Part shown: in pieces, positions 1 through 8,927 of the stretch
Layout: every line of letters begins with the position of its first letter
Numbering within the stretch: position 1 is the first letter of the stretch
NCBI RefSeq assembly: GCF_000423325.1
Contig: NZ_AUHT01000007.1
Location: 113,253-177,252 of the forward strand
DNA length: 64,000 bases
Reading direction: 5' to 3'
Source of the DNA: Lysobacter defluvii IMMIB APB-9 = DSM 18482
GTDB taxonomy: Bacteria > Pseudomonadota > Gammaproteobacteria > Xanthomonadales > Xanthomonadaceae
Notes under the pieces: model-generated
The model's database searches: none
Told to the model about the DNA's origin: nothing
What the model saw: the letters and a program-made list of their open reading frames with translations, nothing else
Program-made: the position numbers and the translations under genes

Positions 1-49
1 GTTCCCTGTTCCCTGTTCCCTGTTCCCTGTTCCCCGTTCCCCGTTCCCG
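1..49. repeat. GTTCCCT heptamer tandem array
   Basis: Seven consecutive 7-bp units. Four or five read GTTCCCT and the last ones drift to GTTCCCC and GTTCCCG. The array stops four bases before the xerC stop codon and runs off the left edge of the window, so its full size is unknown. The same unit in opposite orientation (GGGAACA) recurs at 15121-15141, and looser GGGAAC copies lie at 13566-13613, so this is a dispersed family. I see no coding or hairpin role. Slippage during replication is an inference from the head-to-tail identity. Confidence 0.85.
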
Positions 50-52
50 CTT

Positions 53-931
53 CTACCCGCTCCCCTTCCGCTTCGCCCGCGGATGCGCCCCGTCATACAC
101 CCCCGCCAGGTGCTGAAAGTCCAGGTGCGTGTAAACCTGCGTGGTCGCGATGTCCGCGTGCCCCAGCAGCTCCTGCACCCCGCGCAGGTCGCCCGAGGAT
201 TCCAGCACGTGGCTGGCGAAGCTGTGGCGCAGCAGGTGCGGGTGGACGCGCTTGAACAGGCCCTGCTGCTGGGCGAGCTTGCGCAGGCGCAGCTGCACGG
301 CGCGGGGCGTGATCGGGCCGTTCCGTCCCGGGAAGACGGGGTCCGCCGCACCGGCCCCGGTGGATGCGCGCCATTCGGCCAACGCCTGGCGGGCATGCGA
401 GCCCACCGGCACGCTGCGCTGGCGGCTGCCCTTGCCCAGCACCGTCACCAGCCCGTCGTCCAAATCGAGGTCGCGCCAGCGCAGGTTGCACAGCTCGGAC
501 AACCGCAGGCCGGAGGAGTAGAACAGCTCCAGCAGCGCCCGGTCGCGCAGGCCCAGTGGTGCATCGACCGGCACCTCCACCAGTGCCTTTGCCTCGTCCG
601 GATCGAGGACCTGGGGCAGCTTGCGCGGGGCCTTCGGTCCGCGGACACCGGCCGCCGGATTGGCCGGGATCCTGCCCTGGCGCAGCAGCCAGTCGAAGTA
701 GCCGCGGCAGGCCGACAGGCGGCGCTGCAGGCTGCGCGCGGACAGCCCGCCGCGGTGCCCGGCGGCGACGAAGGCGCGGATCGCGTTGGCGTCCAGCGAC
801 TCCAGCGCCCGCCCCTCCTCCCCGGCCCACTGCTCCAGCGCCGCCAGGTCGCGGCGGTAGCCGTCCAGCGTGTGCGGCGACATGCGCCGCTCGACCGCCA
901 GATGCTCCAGGTACCGGCCGGGGGTGGACAT
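53..931 (-). CDS. xerC: Site-specific tyrosine recombinase XerC
   Basis: Tyrosine recombinase of 292 residues, the usual XerC/XerD size. With XerD it resolves chromosome dimers at dif during division. The N-terminal SAM-like core-binding domain covers about residues 3-90 and the catalytic domain about 105-275. The full catalytic set is visible: Arg143 (SGLRLSE), Lys167 (GKGSRQR), His232 and Arg235 (HLLRHSF), His258 (LLGHAD) and nucleophile Tyr267 (TTQVYTHL). It lies nine bases downstream of the DUF484 gene in the order dapF-DUF484-xerC, which is the classical gammaproteobacterial xerC neighbourhood and favours XerC over XerD. The ATG start follows directly on the upstream stop. No dif-like site is visible here. 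Confidence 0.95.
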   Translation of the reverse strand: MSTPGRYLEHLAVERRMSPHTLDGYRRDLAALEQWAGEEGRALESLDANAIRAFVAAGHRGGLSARSLQRRLSACRGYFDWLLRQGRIPANPAAGVRGPKAPRKLPQVLDPDEAKALVEVPVDAPLGLRDRALLELFYSSGLRLSELCNLRWRDLDLDDGLVTVLGKGSRQRSVPVGSHARQALAEWRASTGAGAADPVFPGRNGPITPRAVQLRLRKLAQQQGLFKRVHPHLLRHSFASHVLESSGDLRGVQELLGHADIATTQVYTHLDFQHLAGVYDGAHPRAKRKGSG

Positions 932-940
932 CGGCGCGGC

Positions 941-1606
941 TCAGCGCGACAGGGCGGTGGTGAACGCCTCGGCCATCATGCGCAGGAACAGGGTCCCCAT
1001 GCCCGGGAAGAAACGGTTGGGATCGACGCTGCCGACCGCCACCAGTCCCACCCCGGGCAGGGGCAGCAACGCGGTCGACTGGACCTGCTCGGCATCCTCG
1101 CCGTACAGGAACGCGTGCTTGTCCGGATGCAGCCGGCCACACAGGGGCTCGCCGTCGGCGAGGCAGTCACGGAACGGAACCAGCCGGGCATCGTCGGCAT
1201 CGACGATCCGCAGCCAGTGCGCGCCCTCGCCGCCCTCGACCTGCTGGAACAGCACGATGCGCACCCGGTCGCCGGCGAAGTCCTCGGCCAGGCTCGCCGC
1301 CATCGCCCGCACCACCCCGCCCGCGCTGGGCTGGCGCATGAGCGCGAGGGTCAGCTGGTGCGTGCGCACGGCGAGGCGCTCGTTCTCCTGTGCATTGGCG
1401 AACAGCTCCTGCAGGCGGCGGGAAAGTTCGCGGTTCTTCTCGCGCAGCACCTCCAGCTGGTAGCTGGCCAGCGAGGCGGCCTGGCCGCTCTCGCGCGGGA
1501 CCTCCAGGCTCAGCGCCAGGTCCGGGAACTGCTGCAGGAAGCGCGGGTTCTGTCGCAGCCAGGCCGCGACCTCGTGGGCGCGGGGCTTGTCGGTGGTCTC
1601 GCTCAT
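941..1606 (-). CDS. DUF484 family protein
   Basis: Protein of 221 residues of the DUF484 (YigA-like) family, which has a GAF-like fold and unknown function and is almost always found between dapF and xerC. The N-terminal segment (VAAWLRQNPRFLQQFPDL) is the family signature; a predicted coiled stretch (YQLEVLREKNRELSRRLQEL) precedes the GAF-like part. I chose the ATG at 1606 because it forms an ATGA overlap with the dapF stop and has AAGGAG ten bases upstream. An ATG at 1615 would leave only one base after that AAGGAG. Co-translation with dapF is likely. Its role, perhaps linked to XerC or cell-wall metabolism, is conjecture from position only. Confidence 0.88.
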   Translation of the reverse strand: MSETTDKPRAHEVAAWLRQNPRFLQQFPDLALSLEVPRESGQAASLASYQLEVLREKNRELSRRLQELFANAQENERLAVRTHQLTLALMRQPSAGGVVRAMAASLAEDFAGDRVRIVLFQQVEGGEGAHWLRIVDADDARLVPFRDCLADGEPLCGRLHPDKHAFLYGEDAEQVQSTALLPLPGVGLVAVGSVDPNRFFPGMGTLFLRMMAEAFTTALSR

Positions 1607-2490
1607 GCGGGCCATACTCCTTCGAACACGAATTCGGCCGGGCCGGCCATGGTCATGGGGGCGTCATCGGACGGCCAGGCCACCTGCAGGGTACCGCCCG
1701 GCAACTCGACGGCGACCTCGCGGGCGGCGCTGCCGCGGCGCACCAGTACCGCCACCGCCGCGCAGGCGCCGCTGCCGCAGGCGCGGGTCTCGCCGACGCC
1801 GCGCTCGTACACCCGCAACCGGACGCGGTTGGGGGCCAGCACCTGGACGAAGCCGACGTTGGCCGAATCCGGGAAGCCGTCGTAGCCCTGCACCCTCGAT
1901 CCGACCAGGCCGACCTCGGCCGCCTCGATGTCCTCCACCTCGAGCACCACGTGCGGGTTCCCCATCGACACCGCGCCGACCTCCAGGATGGAGCCGCCGG
2001 CGGCGATCACGTAGCGCTCGCGCGGGACATCGAATCCGAGCAACGGGACCGAAGCGGGATCGAAGCGGGGGATTCCCATCGCCACCCGGTAGCGCCCGTC
2101 GCCGAGCGCCTCCACCTCGTGCCGCCCCGCCGGGCTTTCCAGATGGAAGCGGCGAGGGGGCTCGTCGCCACGGGCGCGCACGTCGCGCAGCACCCAGGCG
2201 GCGACGCAGCGAGCGCCGTTGCCGCACTGTCCCGCCTGCGAGCCGTCCGCGTTCCAGATGCGGTACGCCGCCAGCGCACCGGGGCCGCGGGGCGCCTCGA
2301 TGGTCAGGATCTGGTCGCAGCCCACGCCGGTATGGCGGTCCGCCATGGCCCTGCACAGCGACGGATCCGGGGCGTCCGCATCGCGGCAGTCCAGCACGAC
2401 GAAGTCGTTCCCCGCGCCGTGCATCTTGGTGAAGGCCCGGCCCGCGGGAAGGCGCGTGGCGCCGGTCGCGGCCGCTGCCGCGTCAGCCAT
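1603..2490 (-). CDS. dapF: Diaminopimelate epimerase
   Basis: Converts LL- to meso-diaminopimelate, the precursor of lysine and of the peptidoglycan cross-linking residue, in the cytoplasm. Counting from the chosen start (295 residues), the paired catalytic cysteines are Cys89 in the motif QCGNGARC and Cys238 in ETRACGSGAC. The N-terminal MHGAGNDF signature is also present. The ATG at 2490 overlaps the end of the lptM gene by eight bases (ATGGCTGA), giving tight translational coupling. The frame stays open to 2529, but that longer start would extend the protein past the family size. The alanine-rich first 15 residues are an unconserved extension. Adjacent lptM and downstream DUF484-xerC match the standard gene order. 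Confidence 0.95.
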   Translation of the reverse strand: MADAAAAATGATRLPAGRAFTKMHGAGNDFVVLDCRDADAPDPSLCRAMADRHTGVGCDQILTIEAPRGPGALAAYRIWNADGSQAGQCGNGARCVAAWVLRDVRARGDEPPRRFHLESPAGRHEVEALGDGRYRVAMGIPRFDPASVPLLGFDVPRERYVIAAGGSILEVGAVSMGNPHVVLEVEDIEAAEVGLVGSRVQGYDGFPDSANVGFVQVLAPNRVRLRVYERGVGETRACGSGACAAVAVLVRRGSAAREVAVELPGGTLQVAWPSDDAPMTMAGPAEFVFEGVWPA

Positions 2491-2788
2491 CGCGGCTTCC
2501 GTCGGCTCCATCCCCGTCGTCGCCAGCACCCTCGTCGTCGCCGGTCGGCGCCCCGTCCCCGTCGTCGAGCGGGACCAGGGGTTCCGGCTCGAGCGGGTCG
2601 GGGAGCGTGTCCTCCGGGACCTCTTCAGGCAGCGTGGCCGGCGGATCGGTCTCGACCAGGACGCCGCTTTCCGGCTCCACCTCGACGGTGGCCGGCTCGG
2701 GCGTGGGCAGGACCAGCGGTCCCTTGTTGCCGCAACCGGCGAGGGCCAGCGGCAGCGCGATCAGCAGCAGAGCGAAGGCGGATTTCAT
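2483..2788 (-). CDS. lptM: LPS translocon maturation lipoprotein LptM
   Basis: Small lipoprotein (101 residues) of the LptM/YifL type, described in E. coli as helping oxidative maturation of the outer-membrane LptD-LptE translocon. A Lys-containing hydrophobic signal peptide ends in the lipobox LALAGC. It is followed by the family motif GCGNKGPL and a proline-rich linker. The tail is long and strongly acidic (repeated Glu, Asp, Gly), which is longer than the roughly 65-residue E. coli protein. I chose the ATG at 2788 because it starts the signal peptide; the frame is open further upstream. The gene sits immediately before dapF, as in other gammaproteobacteria. The function is transferred from the family. 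Confidence 0.88.
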   Translation of the reverse strand: MKSAFALLLIALPLALAGCGNKGPLVLPTPEPATVEVEPESGVLVETDPPATLPEEVPEDTLPDPLEPEPLVPLDDGDGAPTGDDEGAGDDGDGADGSRDG

Positions 2789-2834
2789 CGTCGAAGTGTA
2801 AGCCGGCGTCCGTGGAGATTGCGCCGCCACGCGC

Positions 2835-3236
2835 TCAGCCCGCGCCGGGGGGCTCCGGCCGCGACCACAGCCAGGTGGCGACCACGGCCATGATCCCGGT
2901 ACCGGTGGCGGCCATCCACCAGCGCGGCGCAGTCAGGAACATCACCACCGCCGCCACCGACATCATCGCCAGCGCCAGCCGCTTTGCCCGCCGGGAAACG
3001 GCCCCGTGCCGCTGCCAGTCCACGATCATCGGGCCGAAGCGCCGGTGCGCGAGCAGCCAGGCGTGCAGCCGCGCCGACCCGCGCGCGGCGGCGTAGGCCG
3101 ACAGCAGGATGAACGGCACCGTGGGCAGCCCCGGCAGGAGCACGCCGAGCAGCCCGAGCCCCAGGCTCAGCCAGGCAAGCAGCCACCAGGCCCAGCGCAG
3201 GCGGGAAGGTGGCGGGTCAGGCGGGAGTCCGGGCAT
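2835..3236 (-). CDS. DUF454 (YbaN-like) inner-membrane protein
   Basis: Protein of 133 residues with about three to four hydrophobic segments (around 15-50 and 88-125), of the DUF454/YbaN family. The hallmark is the loop GVLLPGLPTVPFILLSAY between the first two membrane segments, followed by a cytoplasmic Arg-rich stretch containing WLLAHRRFGPMI. The function of the family is unknown. The gene is separated from lptM by about 45 bases and from the upstream peptidase gene by a short gap, so it may be transcribed separately. The start is the ATG giving a short proline-rich lead before the first membrane segment. Confidence 0.82.
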   Translation of the reverse strand: MPGLPPDPPPSRLRWAWWLLAWLSLGLGLLGVLLPGLPTVPFILLSAYAAARGSARLHAWLLAHRRFGPMIVDWQRHGAVSRRAKRLALAMMSVAAVVMFLTAPRWWMAATGTGIMAVVATWLWSRPEPPGAG

Positions 3237-3274
3237 CCGGCCATTGTAGGTGCCGCTTCAGCCGCCGGCCGGCG

Positions 3275-5428
3275 TCATCGCGCCGGCTCGGCCACGCTCA
3301 GGCGATCCAGCAGGAAGGCGTACATCTCCGCCAGTTCGCGGTAGCGGCGGAAGCGGCCGGACTTGCCGCCGTGGCCGGCGTCCATGTTGGTACGGAACAG
3401 CACCGGCGCGTCCGAGGTATTCAGGTCGCGCAGCCGGGCCACGTACTTGGCCGGCTCCCAGTACTGCACCTGCGAGTCCCACAGGCCGGTGCCCACGAAC
3501 ATCGCCGGGTAGGCCTTGGCCTCCAGGTTGTCGTAGGGCGAGTAGCTGAGCATGTACTCGTAGGCCTCGACGCTGGTCTCCGGGTTGCCCCACTGGTCGT
3601 ACTCGTTCGTGGTCAGCGGGATGGAGGCGTCGAGCATGGTGGTGACCACGTCGACAAACGGGACCTGCGACAGGATCACCGCGTAGTCGTCCGGCGCCAT
3701 GTTGGCCACCGCGCCGACCAACAGCCCGCCGGCGCTGCCGCCATAGGCCGCGACCCGGTCCGGCGCGGCGTAGCCCTGCTCCACCAGGCCCCGGGTGACG
3801 TCGATGAAGTCGGTGAAGCTGTTCTTCTTCGACATCAGCTTGCCGTCGTCGTACCACTTGCGGCCCATCTCCTGGCCGCCGCGGATGTGCGCGATGGCGT
3901 AGACCATCCCGCGGTCGAGCAGGCTCACCACCGGCAGGTTGAAGTTGGGGTCCATCGACGCCCCGTAGCTGCCGTAGCCGTACTGCAGCATCGCGGCGGT
4001 GCCGTCCTTCCGGAACCCGTTGCGGTAGACCAGCGACACCGGCACCTTCACCCCGTCGCGGGCGGTCACCCAGACCCGCTCGGTGGTGTACTTCGCCGGG
4101 TCGTAGCCGATCACCGGCTGCTGCTTGAGGGTGCGGCGCTCGCCGGTCCGGACGTTGAGCTCGTAGGTGGTCGCCGGGGTGGTCAGCGAGGTGTAGCTGT
4201 AGCGCAGCCACTCGGTGTCGGGCTCGGAGTTGGTCGACAGGCCCATCGAGTAGGCGCTCTCGTCGGCCTTGACGTACTCGGCCCCGCCGATCGCGTCGCC
4301 CGGCGCGCCGCGCAGCAGGCGGATGCGCTCCAGGCCACCGGAACGCTCGTCGATGGCGGTGAAGCCGTCGAACAGCTCGAAGCCGCCGATGAACACGTCC
4401 TCGTCGTGGCCGATCCACTCCTGCCATTCCGCGCGCGAGGTGGCGCCGGTCGGCGCGGTCATCAGCTTGAAGTTGGCCGCCGGGGTGCCGCCCGGGCCAG
4501 GGGCATTGGTGCGGATCACCCAGCGGCCGCCGTGGTGGTCGGCGTCGTACTCCACGTCGCGCTCGCGCGGAGCCAACACGGTGAACTCGCCGGGATCGGC
4601 GGCGGGCGTGCAGCGGGTTTCGCTGGAGACGGTGCTCTCCACGCCGATGCAGATGAAGCGGTCGTCGCGGGTGCGCCCGATGCCCATGTAGAAGCTGTCG
4701 TCGTGCTCCTCGTAGACCAGCACGTCCTCGCTGGCAGGCGTGCCGAGGACGTGCTTCTTCACCCGGACGGTCAGGAGCGTCTCGGGGTCGTTTTCGACGT
4801 AGAAGATCGTGCGGTTGTCGTCGGCCCAGACGATATTGGGCGACACGCCGCGGATCTCGTCAGGCAGCACCTCGCCACTGTCGATGTCCTTGATGCGGAC
4901 GACGTACTGGCGGCGGCCAACGTCGTCCTCGGCCCAGGCGAGCAGCCGGTTGTCCTGGCTGACTTCCCAGTCGCCGATGTTGAAGTAGTCCTTGCCGGCC
5001 GCCATGGCGTTCACGTCCAGCAGCACCTGTTCCGGCGCCTCCATCGACCCGTGCCGGCGGGCGTAGACCGGATAGTCCTGCCCGGTCTCGAAGCGGCTGT
5101 AGTACCACCAGCCACGCTCCCGGTAGGGAACGGAGCTGTCGTCCTGCTTGATGCGGCCGACGATCTCGTCGTAGAGGCGGTCCTCGAGCGGCTTCAGCCG
5201 GGCCATGTACGCGTCGGCGTAGGCGTTCTCCGCCTCCAGGTAGGCGATCACGTCCGGGTCCTGGCGGCTGTCGTCCCGCAGCCAGTAGTACTCGTCGCGG
5301 CGCTCGGCGCCGTGCGGGGCGGTGACGGTGTGCTCGCGCTTCTCGGCGTCGGGGGGCGGCGGCAGGTCCTGCGCCAGGGTCGGGGTGGAGAAGGTCATCA
5401 CGGCAGCCAGCAACAGGGTGGGCTTCAT
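3275..5428 (-). CDS. Exported oligopeptidase B-type S9 serine peptidase
   Basis: Prolyl-oligopeptidase family (S9) enzyme of 717 residues: an N-terminal signal peptide (ends near TLAQ), a beta-propeller gate of about residues 70-410, and an alpha/beta hydrolase domain. The nucleophile is Ser565 in GGSAGG; the acid lies in the GLWDSQ segment and the His in DAGHGGKSGR. The DPNFNLP and LRDD motifs and the arrangement after the GGSAGG elbow resemble oligopeptidase B, which cleaves after Arg/Lys in short peptides. Oligopeptidase B is usually cytosolic, so the signal peptide suggests a periplasmic version. It stands head-to-tail behind a second S9 peptidase with a hairpin between them. Exact specificity is inference. 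Confidence 0.88.
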   Translation of the reverse strand: MKPTLLLAAVMTFSTPTLAQDLPPPPDAEKREHTVTAPHGAERRDEYYWLRDDSRQDPDVIAYLEAENAYADAYMARLKPLEDRLYDEIVGRIKQDDSSVPYRERGWWYYSRFETGQDYPVYARRHGSMEAPEQVLLDVNAMAAGKDYFNIGDWEVSQDNRLLAWAEDDVGRRQYVVRIKDIDSGEVLPDEIRGVSPNIVWADDNRTIFYVENDPETLLTVRVKKHVLGTPASEDVLVYEEHDDSFYMGIGRTRDDRFICIGVESTVSSETRCTPAADPGEFTVLAPRERDVEYDADHHGGRWVIRTNAPGPGGTPAANFKLMTAPTGATSRAEWQEWIGHDEDVFIGGFELFDGFTAIDERSGGLERIRLLRGAPGDAIGGAEYVKADESAYSMGLSTNSEPDTEWLRYSYTSLTTPATTYELNVRTGERRTLKQQPVIGYDPAKYTTERVWVTARDGVKVPVSLVYRNGFRKDGTAAMLQYGYGSYGASMDPNFNLPVVSLLDRGMVYAIAHIRGGQEMGRKWYDDGKLMSKKNSFTDFIDVTRGLVEQGYAAPDRVAAYGGSAGGLLVGAVANMAPDDYAVILSQVPFVDVVTTMLDASIPLTTNEYDQWGNPETSVEAYEYMLSYSPYDNLEAKAYPAMFVGTGLWDSQVQYWEPAKYVARLRDLNTSDAPVLFRTNMDAGHGGKSGRFRRYRELAEMYAFLLDRLSVAEPAR

Positions 5429-5490
5429 TGGATGGGGCCTGGAAGGGGCGGGGGCAAGCACCCGTCAATGGGGCGGGTGCCCGGAAGCAA

Positions 5491-5515
5491 ACGGGCCGGC
5501 AAGCTGCCGGCCCGT
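5491..5515 (-). terminator. Hairpin terminator after the second S9 peptidase
   Basis: Near-perfect inverted repeat, ACGGGCCGGC pairing with GCCGGCCCGT around a five-base centre, just past the stop of the gene ending at 5523. Read on the minus strand the stem is followed by GTTTGCTTCC, a weak U-rich stretch. It would separate the two tandem peptidase genes into independent transcripts. Confidence 0.6.
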
Positions 5516-5522
5516 TCGTCGC

Positions 5523-7640
5523 TCAGTCGTTGAGCTGGTTCCAGAGGAAGGTATAGGCCAGCGCGCTCATGTGCGCGGCCTGCTGGTTGTTCGCCGCACC
5601 GCCGTGGCCGCCCTCGATGTTCTCGTAGTAGCGCACGTCCTCGCCGCCTTCCATCATCTTCGCCATCATCTTGCGGGCGTGGCCGGGATGGACGCGGTCG
5701 TCGCGGGTCGAGGTGGTGAACAGGGTCGGCGGGTAGTCCTTCGCCGGGTCATACAGGTGGTACGGCGAGAAGGTGCGGATGAACTCCCACTCCTCCGGCT
5801 TGTCCGGGTTGCCGTACTCGGCCATCCACGAGGCACCGGCCAGCAGCTTGTGGTAGCGCTGCATGTCCAGCAGCGGGACCTGCACCACGACCGCGCCGAA
5901 CAGCTCCGGGTACTGGGTGAGCATGTTGCCCATCAGCAGGCCGCCGTTGCTGCCGCCCTGGATGCCGAGCTTCTCCGGCGAGGTGACGCCGGTGGCGACC
6001 AGGTCCTTGGCGACCGCCGCGAAGTCCTCGTACGCCTTGTGGCGGTTGGCCTTGAGCGCGGCCTGGTGCCAGCGCGGGCCGTACTCGCCGCCGCCGCGGA
6101 TGTTGGCCACCACGTAGGCGCCGCCCTTCTCCAGCCAGCCCTTGCCTACCGTCGCCGAGTAGCCGGGCAGCATCGGGATCTCGAAGCCGCCGTAGCCGTA
6201 CAGCAGGGTTGGGGTGGAGCCGTCGGTGGGCATGTCCTTCGGGCGGACCAGGAAGTACGGCACGCGGGTGCCGTCCTCGCTGGTGGCGAAGTGCTGCTCG
6301 ACCTCGTGCGTGGACGCATCGAAGAAGGCCGGGTTCGACTTCAGCGGCTGCGGCGGCGCGTCGGTGGACACGTCGGCGATCGACAGCGTGGTCGGGACCA
6401 GGTAGCCGCTCTCGGTAACCCAGACCGCGTCGGAGTGGTCGCTGTCGACGGCGCTGACGAACAGGGTGCCGATGCCTTCCTGGTCGCCGAACGGACGGCG
6501 GTCCCACTCGCCCGAGTCGGACGGGGTCAGCACCACGATCGAGTTCTTGACGTCCTCGAGCACGTTCAGCACGACGTGGTTGCGGGTGACGGTGAAGCCG
6601 GCCAGCGAGCTGCGCTCGGTCGGCTCGAACAGCACCGTGAAGTCACGGCCGCCGTCCATGAAGTCGTCGAACTTCGTCACGATCAGGCTGCCCGCAGGGT
6701 AGGTGGCGCCCTCGACCGTCCACGGCTCGCGCAGCTCCAGCGCCAGCCACTCGCGGAACACGGACTTGTTCGCGGAGTTCGGCGCGTCGACCCTGGCCAG
6801 GCTGCCATCGTCGGTGCGCAGGTACAGCTCGTCGTTGTAGAACGCCAGGGTGCGGCTCACGAAGTCACGCACGTAGCCCGGGGTGAGGTCGCGGTAGCCG
6901 GCGATGTACATGTCATCGGCCTGGCCTTCGTAGATCGTCACCGCCTCGTCCATGGACTGGCCGCGCGAGAGCTGCTTGAGCACGCGCGGGTAGCCGGACT
7001 CGGTCATGCTGCCTTCGCCGAAGTCGGTGAACACGTACACCGTGTCCTGGTTGATCCAGCTCATGCCGCCCTTGGCTTCCTCGCGGAAGAAGCCGCCCTC
7101 GACCCAGTCCTTCTCGACCAGGTCGAACTCGCGGGTGACGTCCGCGTCCGCGCCGCCGCGCGAGAGCGCGACCAGGCAGCGGCGGTACTCCGGCTCCAGG
7201 CAGTTGGCGCCATGCCAGACCCAGTTCTCGCCCTCGGCGGCGTTGAGCGCGTCCAGGTCCAGGACGGTCTCCCACGCCGGCTCGTCCTTGCGGTACTCCT
7301 CCAGCGTGGTGCGGCGCCACAGGCCGCGCTCGTGCTGCGCGTCCTTCCAGAAGTTGTAGTAGTACTCGCCGATCTTCTGCACGCCGGGGATCTTGGCGTC
7401 GGAATCGAGGATGGCGCGGAGGTCGGCCTTGAGCTGGCGGAACTCCGGGGTGTTGGCGAGCTCGGCCTCGGCCTCGGCGTTGCGCGCGCGGACCCAGTCC
7501 AGGGCCTCCTCGCCCTCGACCTCTTCCAGCCACTGGTGGGGATCGTTCACGTTGGCCTCCTGGGCGCCGGCGGCACCCGCCGCGGCGAGGAAGCCGGCAG
7601 CAAGGACGGCGGCCTTGCAGGCCTGCGACAGCTTGGACAT
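5523..7640 (-). CDS. Exported prolyl oligopeptidase (S9A)
   Basis: Protein of 705 residues. A signal peptide (AAAGAAGAQ) leads into the prolyl oligopeptidase N-terminal motif (NDPHQWLEEVEG), then a propeller, then a C-terminal hydrolase domain. Catalytic Ser564 sits in GGSNGG, the Asp is in STRDDRVHPGH and the His in EGGHGG. All three match classical prolyl endopeptidases that cut internal Pro bonds of short peptides. The export signal points to the periplasm or outside. The ATG at 7640 is the one that begins the signal peptide; the frame remains open upstream without coding character. The neighbour at 3275 is a diverged paralogue of the oligopeptidase B kind. Confidence 0.9.
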   Translation of the reverse strand: MSKLSQACKAAVLAAGFLAAAGAAGAQEANVNDPHQWLEEVEGEEALDWVRARNAEAEAELANTPEFRQLKADLRAILDSDAKIPGVQKIGEYYYNFWKDAQHERGLWRRTTLEEYRKDEPAWETVLDLDALNAAEGENWVWHGANCLEPEYRRCLVALSRGGADADVTREFDLVEKDWVEGGFFREEAKGGMSWINQDTVYVFTDFGEGSMTESGYPRVLKQLSRGQSMDEAVTIYEGQADDMYIAGYRDLTPGYVRDFVSRTLAFYNDELYLRTDDGSLARVDAPNSANKSVFREWLALELREPWTVEGATYPAGSLIVTKFDDFMDGGRDFTVLFEPTERSSLAGFTVTRNHVVLNVLEDVKNSIVVLTPSDSGEWDRRPFGDQEGIGTLFVSAVDSDHSDAVWVTESGYLVPTTLSIADVSTDAPPQPLKSNPAFFDASTHEVEQHFATSEDGTRVPYFLVRPKDMPTDGSTPTLLYGYGGFEIPMLPGYSATVGKGWLEKGGAYVVANIRGGGEYGPRWHQAALKANRHKAYEDFAAVAKDLVATGVTSPEKLGIQGGSNGGLLMGNMLTQYPELFGAVVVQVPLLDMQRYHKLLAGASWMAEYGNPDKPEEWEFIRTFSPYHLYDPAKDYPPTLFTTSTRDDRVHPGHARKMMAKMMEGGEDVRYYENIEGGHGGAANNQQAAHMSALAYTFLWNQLND

Positions 7641-7714
7641 GGGCGCTCCGATGGTGATGCGGATCAAACCGCGGAAGCTAGCACAGCCGGCCGCCGGCGC
7701 CGCCGTGCCCGAAG

Positions 7715-8044
7715 TCATGCGGCGCGGGCGGCACGGCGCCTTGCCGCGGGGATGCGCCGGCGGCGGGACGCTGGCTGCACGGCCGGCGAGCGAGGCACGG
7801 CGGCGGGACGCGCTTGCACCCCTGCCGCGCTGCCGGCGGGTACGGCGGCCCGCTCGAGGCGCGTGGCCCACCGCAGGCAGGCCCAGGCGCACAGCGGCAT
7901 GCCCACCAGCCACAGCGGCAGCCAGCCCACCGCGGACTCCCCGCGCGCCGCCGGAACCAGCAGGACCAGGGTCGCGCCCACGGCGACCGCGTAGCGCAGG
8001 ACGTCGTCGACGGGGCTTTCGCGGCGGATGTCGGAACGGTTCAT
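7715..8044 (-). CDS. Hypothetical two-segment membrane protein
   Basis: I do not recognise a family. The 109-residue product has two hydrophobic stretches (about residues 17-34, YAVAVGATLVLLVPAA, and 39-57, VGWLPLWLVGMPLCAWAC), then a highly basic Arg/Ala-rich tail. This suggests an inner-membrane hairpin with a cytoplasmic basic tail. The ATG at 8044 has GTGGAG nine bases upstream. Both neighbours differ in topic: a peptidase downstream and a divergent DUF481 gene upstream. The coding case rests on the ribosome site, membrane pattern and codon bias. The C-terminal Arg-rich part could be exaggerated by GC content. Confidence 0.55.
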   Translation of the reverse strand: MNRSDIRRESPVDDVLRYAVAVGATLVLLVPAARGESAVGWLPLWLVGMPLCAWACLRWATRLERAAVPAGSAAGVQARPAAVPRSPAVQPASRRRRIPAARRRAARAA

Positions 8045-8189
8045 GGCGGGGCTCCACGGGACTGGAGCGACAGCTTCATGGCCCGGCATCTCACCGATTG
8101 CGACCGGATGATCGTTCATCGGCGTGCATGGATAATCATCCCGCGGCCGACCCTGTTCGGCCGTTTTCTTTGTGACCGGAGCCCCCCCG

Positions 8190-8915
8190 ATGCGTTTCTC
8201 GATCCTCCCCGTGGCGACCGCCGCGGCGCTCGCCGCCCCGTTTGCCGCCCTCGCCGATCCGGCGACGGAAGGCCGTGGCTGGCATGGCAAGGGCGAGCTG
8301 GGCCTCGCCCTCACCAGCGGGAACACCGACAGCCAGACGCTCAACGGCAAGCTCGGGCTGACACGCGAGGACGCCTTCTGGGAACACGCTATGGGCCTGT
8401 CGTTGCTGTACGGAAAGCAGGACGGTGTCGAAAGCGCGTCGCGCTACGAGGCGTTCGGCAAGATCGGCCGTCGCATGGATGATCGAAGGCAATGGTCCGG
8501 CTCGATGCGCACCGAGCGCGACCACTTCGCGGCCTACGAATACCAGTCGGCCGTCTCGATCGGGTACAGCCACGAACTGGTGGATCAGGAGGCAACGCAG
8601 CTGCACTTCGAGATCGGCCCGGGGTATCGCTGGTCCAAGCTGCAGGGCGTGCGCGTACACGAGAACGGCGCCATCGTCCGCGGCCAACTGGAGTTCAGCC
8701 ACCAGCTCAACCCCTCGACGTCGGTCTACGACACGCTGTTGATCGAGGCCGGGCAGCAGAACACGTTCGCCCGCAACGACGTGGGCGTGGCGGTGAAGAT
8801 GAGCGACGCGCTGGCACTTAAGGCCGGGCTGGAAGTGCGCCACAACACCGACACATTGCCCGGTACCAGGAAGACCGACACGCTGACCACGGTCAATGTG
8901 GCCTACGGGTTCTGA
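8190..8915 (+). CDS. DUF481 (YdiY-type) outer-membrane protein
   Basis: Protein of 241 residues with a cleavable signal peptide (ends near FAALA). It then shows alternating hydrophobic beta-strand patterns typical of DUF481/YdiY porin-like barrels. The motif GELGLALTSGNTDSQTLNGKL matches the family start, where SGNT is strongly conserved. The chain ends on an aromatic residue (NVAYGF), as usual for BAM-assembled barrels. The ATG at 8190 is the start of the signal peptide. A related protein lies at 11936. Function is unknown; in E. coli YdiY is acid-inducible, which is family knowledge and cannot be judged here. Confidence 0.85.
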   Translation: MRFSILPVATAAALAAPFAALADPATEGRGWHGKGELGLALTSGNTDSQTLNGKLGLTREDAFWEHAMGLSLLYGKQDGVESASRYEAFGKIGRRMDDRRQWSGSMRTERDHFAAYEYQSAVSIGYSHELVDQEATQLHFEIGPGYRWSKLQGVRVHENGAIVRGQLEFSHQLNPSTSVYDTLLIEAGQQNTFARNDVGVAVKMSDALALKAGLEVRHNTDTLPGTRKTDTLTTVNVAYGF

Positions 8916-8927
8916 GCGGTGCCTTGA

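Noticed and set aside
83-1885. Long open frames on the plus strand opposite xerC, DUF484 and dapF
   Set aside because: They mirror the real genes on the other strand; sequence is Arg/Pro/Ala-rich without motifs, typical for antisense frames in GC-rich DNA.
3209-5533. 774-codon frame opposite the oligopeptidase gene
   Set aside because: His/Val/Ala-rich antisense shadow of a gene with full catalytic motifs; no ribosome site or family match.
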